NCBI GenBank assembly: GCA_016256075.1
Contig: SDVU01000111.1
Coordinates: 1-20,500 of the forward strand
Direction of reading: 5' to 3'
DNA length: 20,500 nt
Source: Dictyocoela muelleri
Taxonomy: Eukaryota > Microsporidia
In this document: one piece after another, positions 6,864 to 15,510 of the stretch
Position numbering within the stretch: position 1 is the stretch's first letter
Layout: each line of letters starts with the position of its first letter
Notes under the pieces: model-generated
What the model saw: the letters and a program-made list of their open reading frames with translations, nothing else
What the model was told of the DNA's origin: nothing
Database searches by the model: none
Program-made: the position numbers and the translations under genes

Positions 6864-8640
6864 ATGTTTGATGAAAATGCAAATCATGAAAATTTCAAGC
6901 TAGAATTCATAAAAACAAACAAAAATAAGAAACATGTTTTGTATTTAAACCATTACTACTACTTCCAAAATAAAAACAATACAATTACAACACGGTGGTG
7001 TAGCAAACGGCCTTGTAAAGGAAAGTTAAAGACAGAAGGTAATATAGGTAAATATACTAATGAATCCGAACATGAATGCATTTCACTTACACTCTCTGAA
7101 ATTAAAAAAATCATAGGTATGAAAAAGAGGAATAACATGGCCAATAATTCATGTCTAAATAATAAACAAATAATTTCTGAAATTTTCAAAAATTTCGATG
7201 AATCCGAAATAGCTTTTTTTTCTAAACAAAAATCACTTAATCGAACAATTTTTAATGCGAGACATTAGATTTTAAATAATTACGATAATACAGATGATAT
7301 CCTTGAACAGCTGAAATTAAGTATAAATGGTGCAAGTTCCTTCATTATGATAGTAGCTGTCTTGATTCCGAACGATTATTATTATTATTCATAAATTCTG
7401 AAAAAATAATGCATCTTAAAAACTCGCCAATATGGCTCGTAGATGGTGCTTTTAAAATGGCTCTTCGGGTTTTATCAGATTTACATAATTTACGTTAAGA
7501 TTTTCGAAAATTTATTCCCTCTATTATATGCAATTTTACCGAACAAAACAGAAAAAACATATTCAAAATTCTTTGCTATTGTGGTAAAATTGATCAAAAA
7601 AGTATCCGGATTACATTATCATAGACTTTAAAATTGTACCCATTAAGGCTTTTTAACAAATCTTTCCTCTAGCTAAAGGTTTTAATTGTTTTTTTATCAT
7701 TTTTCTCAGAACATCTGGAGCTATATACAAAAAATGGACTGGTAGCTAGATATAAAAAGGATAAAGAATTCGGAATTCATATAAAAATGTTATTAGCACT
7801 AGCCTTTAATCTAAAAACAACATACTTGAAATTTATGAAAAACTTATAATGGATTATTTGGAAAAATTTAACGGAAAGTCAGAAATCTCTGTTTTCGACT
7901 ATTTCGAAAGGATTTTTTTTATGCTGCGAATAGTTTAAAATGGGGTGTTAAGAGAGGATTAGAAATGATATACTATTAACTAAGAGTGTCTGTGAAGGAT
8001 TCAACAGAGCTTTTCATTCATTTTTAAAGCCAAACATACTTCACTTACAAAATTAATCATTATATTACATACTCAAGACGGTTCAGTAGCGATAGTCAGA
8101 ATTCCCGATAGTCAGAATTCCCGATAGTCAGAATTCCCAATAGTCAAGAAAAAAATTGATTTTGCTCTAAAATTCCTCACCGAAGAGATCTTTTGCAAAT
8201 TTTTCCTCCATAAAAAATAATTTTTTTATATTTTAAAAAAGATTTAAAATAAAAAACGATTTTTTATGGTAATAAAAATTTGCAAAAGATCTCTTCGATG
8301 GGGAATTTTAAAGCAAGATCTAAAATTTTTTTTTCTGACTATTGGGAATTCTGACTATTGGGGAGAGACTCTTCGGAAGGGTTTCTGGATTTGAAAGCTA
8401 AATCTAAATTTTTTCCTGACTATCTAGAATTCTGACTATCGAGAATTCTGACTATCGGGAATTCTGACTATCGGGAATTCTGACTATCGGGAATTCTGAC
8501 TATCGAAAATACACCATAATCTCTCAATGGCACATCATTATTACCAAAAACTAGCAAATATTAAACAAAGTAACTTATTTAAAATAAATACATATGCAAA
8601 TGAAATTGTAGAAACTTGTCAAAAACTTGCGTTATGTTGT
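6864..8640 (+). pseudogene. MULE transposase pseudogene with FLYWCH zinc finger, split by a 417-bp insertion
   Basis: The first frame (6864-7268, 134 residues) carries a FLYWCH-type zinc finger: phenylalanine, LYLNHYYYF, TRWCSKRPCKGKLKT, then SEHEC as the final His ligand region. Downstream, in shifting frames, is the MULE catalytic core: IWLVDGAFKMA (first Asp, about 7435), FENLFPLLYAILPNKTEKTY (7523-7565), DYIIIDFK (second Asp, about 7622), and VCEGFNRAFHSFL (acidic Glu, about 7990). The tail resumes after the insertion as NLSMAHHYYQKLANI to the stop at 8640. There are several frameshifts and stops plus the insertion at about 8090-8506, so the gene is dead. The family cuts and pastes DNA using a DDE active site; the zinc finger probably binds the element's ends. 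Confidence 0.75.
8090..8506. mobile_element. MITE-like element with 16-bp iterated ends, inserted in the MULE gene
   Basis: The left end holds three tandem copies of GATAGTCAGAATTCCC (8091, 8107, 8123) and a partial fourth. The right end holds the complement, CTGACTATCGGGAATT, six times at exact 16-bp steps (8416, 8432, 8448, 8464, 8480, 8496). Two further copies lie at 8336 and 8352. An inner inverted repeat pairs about 8165-8200 with 8275-8310 (both contain AGAGATCTTTTGCAAATTTT or its complement). Positions 8363-8415 look like a degraded second copy of 8285-8335, so the right side seems partly duplicated. It interrupts MULE coding sequence that continues on both sides. No protein is encoded; a target duplication is not clear. 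Confidence 0.75.
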
Positions 8641-8699
8641 GGATGGTCAGATTAATTGCTAAAGCGAAAGGCAGGAAAATGTTTTTTTTATTAATCTAG

Positions 8700-11600
8700 A
8701 AAACCACGTGAAGATAGAAATGCAGAAAAGCAATAAATGTACCATGGAATAAATTAGAGACACTATCGATAAAATAGAAAATATGATAATTGAAGAGATA
8801 GTTTTGCAAGAAAAGACTAGGGAGACTGATATAAGTACGAAGGTAAGCAATGGATCACAAAAATTTAATAATAAAAGATATTAAAAAGATAATAATAAAA
8901 AAATTGCAAATACCACAATACCTCCTCTCATTAAAATGAGGCATGCCGTTATCAGAAAAAATATGTAAAGGAAAAGCCAGAAAATGACAATACAAAGAAC
9001 TATACAATCTGTGAAACCATAAATAAACCAAAAAAAACGAAATGGATATTGTCGTAAACGAAAATAAAATATCACTGATTATCGATACAAGCGCAACATA
9101 TAACATTATAGCAAAACACATCACAGAAAAATTAAAATTGAAAACTGTAAGACTCAAAGATATTATCATAGTTAAAAGGCCTCAGGATAAAAAATTAATT
9201 GTGAAAACGTACATATTTGAATTATTCATTAATCAATGATAATAAGCGTCATTATAAGATTAGCTTTCTTGTATTAAACTCATCTAGCGATAATATAATT
9301 CTAATAATGCAATTCATAAAAGAAAACGACACAATAATAAATCTTAAAGATAATTTTATAAACCTCGATTCAAGAGAATACGAATTGGGTAATGAAAAAT
9401 CAAAGCTTGATGAATATGAACAAATTATAGTGTCTAAGTCCACAATTTTTATAGTTAATAAAGTGGAAAAGGATTTTTTTTGATGTGATAAATAAAAGGA
9501 GGAAAGAAATCCAGAAATAGGTTATATTTGCCAATTTGAACATGAAATAGAACTTGAATACAATTTTAAGCCTAAATTTAAAGTGTACCCTGTTCTATTA
9601 AAATTCAGGGCGGATTTAAATACCATCTTAAGGTGTTAGAAAATGCGGAAATTATCTGCGAAAGTGAAACTGACATTGTGCCGCCTGCTTTCATGATTAG
9701 AAAAAATAGAAAAATTCGAATGGTAGAGGACTACCGAGAATTGAACAAAGATACAAAAACAATTGATGTGACTTTCCTCAAAATTACTAAAATTATTCAT
9801 TTATTAGAAGGCTCAAAGGTATTTACAACAATAGACCTTAAACAGGGATATTATCAGATCCCTGTTCGGGAAAAGGACATAAGGAAGACATGATTCAGAT
9901 TAGGAGGTAGAACATATGTATTTAATCGCATGATTTTCGGTTTATCCTACGCACCGCGGACTTTTACTAAAGTTATGAATAAAATCCTAGGAGATTATAA
10001 TTTTATAAAAATATACATTGATGATATCTTGATTCACTCCCGAAGTAAATAATTACATCTTGATCAAGTATCAAGCGTTCTGTAAAGGTTACAATAATAT
10101 GGCACATGAAAAATTTTGAAAAATCTATATTTATAAAGACGGAAATTAAGTTCTTAGGACATATAATAAACGAAAACGAGATCAGAGCTGACATTTCAAA
10201 TTTAAAGGATTTTAAAATTTTTCTACCAAAAACTAAAAGGAAGTTACAACGAATGTTAGGTTACCTTAATTGGTTTAGACCTTTTTTCAAAGGATATTCA
10301 TTACTTGTGTCTGGATTATATCAAAAATTAACTTCTAAAACTGACAAAATCGTCTGGAACGAAGAAGATCAAAAGAATCTCTCAATACTTAAAGAAAAAT
10401 AAAATATAATCTAACTTTAGCACACCCCAATTTTAAGGAGGAATTTGTGTTAGAAGTAGACGCATCGAATATTGGCGTTGGTGCGGTACTATATAAAAAT
10501 AACAAGATTATCGGTTTACACAGTAATTCGTTCAAAAAGTGAGTTAAATTACACCGTGTCAAAAAGGAAACGTATGCTATATTAAAGGCGGTAAATAATT
10601 TCAGACAACTTGTATTAGGTACCAAAATTAGTATAAAAACCGGCCATTCAAATAATTTATTTTATAAAGATCTTACGGGAAAACAACAGAGGTGGAAGCT
10701 CTTGCTACAAGAATTTGACTATGAACTTATATACGTAAAATGTAAAGATAATATCGTTGCAGATGTGCTTTCTAGGTATGTTTCAACAAATTCTATTACA
10801 AAAATTTTAACCAAAAGCAACAAGATGTTTTCTCAAAAACCCATAAAAGATATTGAAAATTATTTTTTACTTATTTCTGAAATTTCGAACATTAAAGTTA
10901 ACAATGAATCCGAAACACATATATATGATATGCTTAAAGAAGTTAATGAACTTTTATCACTTCCAAGTTTTGTAATTTTTAATAATTCTCTTTTCGAAAT
11001 AATCAATACACAAAAAATCAGAAAATTAATTATAAAAGTGTGCACTTTATGTAAGCAATACCGGCTTGAAAAGGATTCATTTTTAAAAACACCATAAATC
11101 GATTACGTTAAAGAAATGCCGAAATTATATGAAAAAAATTAATTGATATCAAAGGACCAATTAAGTATAGCCACTTCAGAAGGAACAATTATAATAAAAT
11201 GTTTTACATATTAGCTATCTCCGATTTCATCAGCAGATATACCGAAATAATAGTAATAAACAATATACATCCTAATACTATTTGTGATGCAGTTCTGAAA
11301 AAATGGTTACAAGTATATTATTCTCCTAAATACCGTGTCAAAGATAATGAGAGACAGTTTAATTCATCAAATTTTTTCAAAACTATTGATTCAATATAAC
11401 ATAAAACACATCGCCGCACAACCCAAGTGGGGATTCTGTAATAGAGAAAATAAATTAGGAGATAGGTATTGCTTTAAGATTTTCAAGGGGATTATCCATA
11501 AAATGTTGTGTTTCAAAAATATGGCGACGAATAAATTTAACAATTAATAAAACAAATGGTTGTTCACCATTCCGAATATTTTTTCATAATGATCCCAAGA

Positions 11601-12193
11601 TAAGAGAGAAATTTAGAAGTATAATTGATATCAGAAAAATTGAAAGTAAATTATCAAAACAACTGAAAGAAAATGTTGAAAAAGAAAATAAGAAAAAATC
11701 TAAATTGAAATACAAAAAGATGATTTTATTCTTAAAAGGGATTTCGATCCGGATAAAATTTCTCCCAAATTTAAAGGACCCTTTAAAGTAGTAGATATTG
11801 GTCGATTAGGCAATTCTCTAGTGATTGATGAAGGCAATAAAACTGAACATGTTTCAATAAAGAAGTTTAAACCATTTTTGGAGGAGGGAAGATGTGAGGT
11901 ATCAAGAGATTCTCACAATAAAGATCAAATTTTATTCAAATTGATTTTTTGATTAAAATCTGACAGACAAATTTTGGTTCTATGAGAACAAATGAATAAT
12001 CCGGTGAGAATTTATTGATTTTTTTTCTAATTTTAAAAGTATAAAAGGGACGGCGTTTCAAGTATCATGAATTTGATGACGAAGTTTACAAATAAACGAA
12101 AACCTTTTAATAAATTATTTAATTCAAAATTTTTATTTAGTTTCTATATTAAACACAATCGTGTTCCCCGAGAACACGGCGAGAAATGTCACA
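8700..12193 (+). mobile_element. Ty3/gypsy LTR retrotransposon fossil, broken
   Basis: The element's parts appear in Ty3/gypsy order: a weak gag-like remnant (about 8700-9040), retropepsin-like protease (about 9040-9240, with a DTSA motif), reverse transcriptase (about 9620-10400), RNase H (about 10400-10790), integrase (about 10990-11550) and an integrase C-terminal segment (about 11750-11880). A purine-rich tract (about 11879-11891) precedes a candidate 3' LTR. The protease-RT-RNaseH-integrase order identifies the Ty3 rather than the Ty1 type. No 5' LTR or complete gag is recognisable, so the 5' part is missing. It is broken by many lesions, about ten or more, which suggests an old, inactive copy, though the domains are still easy to recognise. 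The 5' boundary is uncertain. Confidence 0.8.
11893..12193 (+). repeat. Candidate 3' LTR of the Ty3/gypsy fossil
   Basis: The segment starts TGTGA right after a purine tract and ends TCACA, giving a 301-bp unit with short inverted ends of the TG...CA kind. A TATAAAAGGG motif near 12040 could be its promoter. The 3' edge coincides with the start of a recognisable foldback-family arm, which supports the boundary. There is no second LTR in the window to confirm it. Confidence 0.45.
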
Positions 12194-12194
12194 A

Positions 12195-12327
12195 TTCATC
12201 ATATATTTTTCATATTGATGAGTTTTTTCATCATTTTGAGCTTATTTGATATAGGAATTTTTATAATCTGCTCTTCTAATGATGATTTTTTATTTAATCA
12301 GGTAGTAGATAACCAGTTGGACAACCG
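12195..12327 (-). repeat. Single arm of the GGTTC-type foldback family
   Basis: Read on the minus strand the unit starts GGTTGTCCAACTGGTTA and runs through AGAAGAG, TATCAAATAAGCTCAAAAT and GAAAAAACTCAT. It aligns over its length with the arms of the foldback at 5343-5811 and, for its first ~95 bp, with those at 643-1290. Its inner end abuts the candidate LTR edge at 12193, so the other arm may have been cut off by the retroelement insertion. Confidence 0.6.
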
Positions 12328-12333
12328 AAAGTT

Positions 12334-12451
12334 TTGGGGGTAATTTGTGAAGGTAATTTATGAGGGTAATTTGTAAGGGTAATTTGTGGGTGTAAGTACT
12401 TTGTGGGGGTGCTTTATGGGGGCAATTTATGGGGCAATTTAAGGGGGGTAA
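12334..12451 (+). repeat. G-rich minisatellite, ~13-bp degenerate unit
   Basis: About eight or nine imperfect tandem copies of GGGGGTAATTTGT follow each other, with variants such as GGGGGCAATTTAT and GGGTGCTTTATGG. The top strand has many G-runs in an otherwise AT-rich region. It lies immediately outside the foldback arm. No protein or telomere function is supported. Confidence 0.65.
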
Positions 12452-12693
12452 TAATCGGATGTAATGTGAATTGGTAATTTCTAAATCGTGAACTAATGAA
12501 AAATAATTATGGTTATTGATATTGCACAGAGAGTAAAATTTGTTTATTGTGAATAAATATATGTATTTATATTTTTAAAAAAATATTTTTGATTTTTTTA
12601 TTTGTAGCCAATTTAAAGTATATTTATTTTTTGTAAATTCATATTAAACTTTCCTTTTATACATGAATTTCAAATTATTTATAATAAATTGTA

Positions 12694-13468
12694 CTTTGTA
12701 TGTAAAACAGTTTCTTTTAAACCCTCAATGGGAAAATATTACTAAATTCCGATTGTATATTTGAGTCTAACTCGCGAGTTGTTATAAAACGTGTATTTTT
12801 AAGGAAGCTTTTGCTCTAACATTTTCGATTTTATATGCTCACGGACTTCGAAAAAAACTTATAAATCCGAAAATATAAGATAATAAGCTCTCTGAAAAAT
12901 ACACAACCTAAAAGAAATCCGCGAGTTAGACTGTAAATATACAAATGAAATTTCCTAAGCTCTTTCCAGTGACAGTCTACGGTAAGCTGTTTTATTTAAT
13001 TTAAGTTTTTTCAGCAAAACTAATTTTTTCTTAAAAATAAAGATTAGACTTTAAAAATATTTCAGCAATTAAATATATTACAAAATCGTTTATTTCTAAG
13101 AAAATATTAAACTTTCTTATATTATTCACTATAACCTTATTATGAAAAAATCTAAACAATTATTTTAGATATATTATAAAACATTAGCGAATAAAAAGAC
13201 TAAAAATGTGGATAAAATGCCCATATACCTAATTAAAAAGATCATATATAAAATCTTTTTTAAAAATTCAAGAATTGGATTTTAAAAGTCAATTTTAATT
13301 GTTTTTTACGAAGTCAGTGAGTATATAAAACCGAGTTTTTTATTAGATCATAGGCTTCCTGAAAAATACGCCTACCATAACAAGTACGCGAGTTAGACTC
13401 AAATATACAATCGGTATTTCCTAAACTCTTCCCGCAGAGAGTCTACAGGAAGCTGTTTTACATACAAG
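12694..13468. repeat. Three-copy inverted repeat (A / B' / C') upstream of the kinase gene
   Basis: Copy A (about 12694-12838, plus), copy B (about 12859-13003, minus) and copy C (about 13300-13468, minus) share a ~150-170-bp sequence. Shared blocks, read in the A direction, are ATGTAAAACAG, GATTGTATATTTGAGTCTAA, CTCGCG, GTATTTTTAAGGAAGC-type sequence and ACTTCG near the end. A and B form a hairpin with a loop near 12848; A and C match best and extend further, to the GACTTCG block. Between B and C lies about 300 bp of AT-rich sequence with no gene. The array ends 311 bp before the kinase start. Confidence 0.75.
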
Positions 13469-13470
13469 TA

Positions 13471-13778
13471 CCGAATAAATATTTTTAACCTGACTTTTAG
13501 AAATAAAATTCAATAATTTTTAATAAATTTCTAAATTGTATTTTATAAAAATGAAATAAACTAATTTCCACTATTTCTATATCCATATTGAAAATATTAA
13601 TACCTATAAATATAAATTATAACTATCAATGTAATTAATAACTGTCAATATAATCAAGTTATAAAGTTCTATCATTCTATTATCATCAAAATTAAAAAAC
13701 TCTATTTTTTATTTAAAATTAAAAAGTCAATTTTTATAATTAAAATTAAAGTTTATAAAAAACATTTTAAACCCTACC
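13471..13778 (+). other. Upstream region of the Cdc7 gene
   Basis: About 308 AT-rich bases hold no other gene and must contain the kinase promoter. The only feature I can point to is CCCTACC directly before the ATGG start (13771-13778), the CCC-type start motif also seen at 4658-4660. Confidence 0.45.
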
Positions 13779-14837
13779 ATGGATGATGGTCTTTCAAACG
13801 AAGAACGACAAGAACTACAATGGCTAAACCCAAATTACCAAATCATTGCTAAAATTGGCGAGGGTACATTTTCAAAGGTATACAAAGCACATGATCATAA
13901 TCAATCTGGTGAGAAAAACTACGTTGCAATAAAAAACATCACTAGAACAAGTTCACCACAACGCATTCTTGATGAATTAAAGTACCTGACAAAACTTAGA
14001 GGCGTTAAAAATGTTATTCCACTTTTAAATTGTATGCGACATGAAGATCAAATTGCAGCTGTTTTTCCATTTTTTAAACATGACGATTTTAAAACGTTTA
14101 TGAAAAATGCTGATATAACTGATATCAAGTATTACATGTTTAACTTACTTATGGCTATAAGACATGTCCACGAGAATTTTATTATTCATCGAGATATTAA
14201 ACCAGGGAATTTTCTTTACAATTCAGAACGACGGGAAGGTGCCCTTATTGATTTTGGACTTGCTCAGTCAGGGAATCATATTCATAATAATAAAAATATA
14301 CTAAAGGAATCTAACAAGCCTAAAAAACATTCAGTGCTCTTCTTCAACGCGTTAGTCACAAAATCTACACAACCGCCTGGTTATTATGTTAATGACAGTA
14401 GGCCTCAAATGAAAGCCCAAAGATCTGGAACAAGAGGATTCAGAGCACCTGAAGTTTTATTGAGAGTTAGAAATCAGGATAATAAAATTGATATTTGGTC
14501 TGCTGGAGTGATTTTTCTAACACTTCTAACTAAAAAGTATCCTTTTTTCGAATCAATTGATGATATTGATAGTCTCGTTGAACTTGCAACTATTTTCGGT
14601 CACAATGAAATGAGAAGAGTTGCAAAATATTATGAACGTACTTGGAGATCTAATATTACAGAAGTGCCCGACGAACGTATTCCTTTCGAGAGAATAGTGT
14701 ATAATTATAATCCCGAAATTAATACCCAGAGAGACGCTTTTGATCTCCTTAATAAATTATTGGATCCTTACTCGTTATCGAGAATCGATGCGGAAGATGC
14801 TATGAATCATCCATTCTTTGATTCAATCAGAATTTAA
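13779..14837 (+). CDS. CDC7: Cdc7-type protein kinase (DDK catalytic subunit)
   Basis: The gene encodes a nuclear Ser/Thr kinase that, with its activator Dbf4, phosphorylates the Mcm2-7 helicase to fire replication origins. All catalytic elements are present in 352 residues: glycine loop GEGTFSKVY (27-35), VAIK with K52, helix-C E66, HRDIKPGNF with D139 and N144, DFG at 158-160, GTRGFRAPE (217-225) and DIWSAGV (238-244). HRDIKPGNFLY, GLAQ after DFG, GTRGFRAPEVLL and an insert of about 56 residues between DFG and GTRG are typical of Cdc7 rather than CK2 or CDKs. It is much shorter than budding-yeast Cdc7 (about 507), having lost most kinase-insert and tail sequence, as usual in microsporidia. 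The start is supported by CCCTACCATGG. The AATAAA at 14837-14842 overlaps the stop. No Dbf4 is seen nearby. Confidence 0.92.
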   Translation: MDDGLSNEERQELQWLNPNYQIIAKIGEGTFSKVYKAHDHNQSGEKNYVAIKNITRTSSPQRILDELKYLTKLRGVKNVIPLLNCMRHEDQIAAVFPFFKHDDFKTFMKNADITDIKYYMFNLLMAIRHVHENFIIHRDIKPGNFLYNSERREGALIDFGLAQSGNHIHNNKNILKESNKPKKHSVLFFNALVTKSTQPPGYYVNDSRPQMKAQRSGTRGFRAPEVLLRVRNQDNKIDIWSAGVIFLTLLTKKYPFFESIDDIDSLVELATIFGHNEMRRVAKYYERTWRSNITEVPDERIPFERIVYNYNPEINTQRDAFDLLNKLLDPYSLSRIDAEDAMNHPFFDSIRI

Positions 14838-14842
14838 ATAAA
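14837..14842 (+). terminator. AATAAA polyadenylation signal overlapping the stop of CDC7
   Basis: The stop codon TAA (14835-14837) runs into AATAAA, a compact 3' end as found in microsporidian genes. The element is common by chance in AT-rich DNA, so its use is inferred from position only. Confidence 0.4.
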
Positions 14843-15261
14843 TATCGTATCAATAATTATTATATTCGTCTTTTTAAAATTTATACCCTTTCGATTTATT
14901 ATTAAAATAAAAATACCAATTTTAGCAATAATGGAAATTTTAAATTTAAACAGAGATAATTTAATTCTAATACTTTAATTGTATGACAGACGAAAAAAAT
15001 TTTGATTTTTTTATACTTGTTTAATCATTTAATAATAAATATAAATTAGATAGTTTTATTAGTATATCCTTTTCAAATATACGGTAAATAATCAGAAAGT
15101 ATTGAATGGCACAAAAAATATAAATCCTAGAATTCTCGGCCAAATGTTGTAATTTCTCATTTAAGTTGGTCTAACTACTTTTTAGTAAAAATTTTATAAG
15201 TGTTTATAACCCCTCAGAAATAATTTCCCTATGAATTGATAGAAAAAATTTTGGTTCTCTT
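14838..15261. other. Intergenic, no gene seen
   Basis: AT-rich sequence between the kinase gene and the repeat that hosts the pogo element. I see no coding region, RNA gene or repeat copy here. Confidence 0.5.
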
Positions 15262-15338
15262 TCGTTTTTCCCCATTCCAGTTTTAGATTGTTTAACCCCC
15301 TATTTTTATAATGAATTAATTGTAAATTTAATTATATA
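15262..15338 (+). repeat. Dispersed repeat interrupted by the pogo element
   Basis: Aligns with 5478-5558, the core of the inner hairpin of the foldback at 5343-5811. The match stops at the TA (15337-15338) where the pogo element begins. The continuation is not recognisable after the element's far end at 17112. Confidence 0.6.
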
Positions 15339-15345
15339 CAGTCAA

Positions 15346-15484
15346 CCCTCTCAATAACGTACCCTCTCAATAACGGATTTAAACCAATAACGGATTTTTT
15401 TTGTTAAATTGGTAACCGTGAGAAGAAATATAATTTCATTACCGATTCTCAATAACGGATTTTCCTATTCTTTATAACGGATTT
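15346..15484 (+). repeat. Iterated subterminal motif CTCAATAACGGATTT (5 copies)
   Basis: Variants of the motif occur at about 15346, 15362, 15384, 15446 and 15472 on the left side; the right end has one inverted copy (about 17083-17103). The repeated core is AATAACGGATTT. The family's HTH domains bind the element ends, so these may be extra transposase binding sites. They also cover the stretch just upstream of the transposase start and might affect its expression. Confidence 0.7.
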
Positions 15485-15510
15485 ATTTTTTAAAAAATGA
15501 CCCCTCTTAA

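Noticed and set aside
8091-8506. CRISPR-like array (regular 16-bp repeats)
   Set aside because: There are no unique spacers between the repeats, the unit is too short, the two ends are in opposite orientation and the genome is eukaryotic.
8659-9169. Minus-strand open frames with hydrophobic residues
   Set aside because: They are antisense to the gag/protease part of the Ty3 fossil and reflect AT-rich codons.
12067-12343. Two short overlapping open frames
   Set aside because: They cover the candidate LTR, a foldback arm and a small CGTGTTCCCCGAGAACACGG-type palindrome, with no protein similarity.
12334-12451. Telomere-type repeat
   Set aside because: The unit is ~13 bp, degenerate and internal, with genes and elements on both sides; it does not match a telomere motif.
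12694-13468. Pair of LTRs or ends of a coding transposon
   Set aside because: The copies are inverted rather than direct and enclose no coding sequence.
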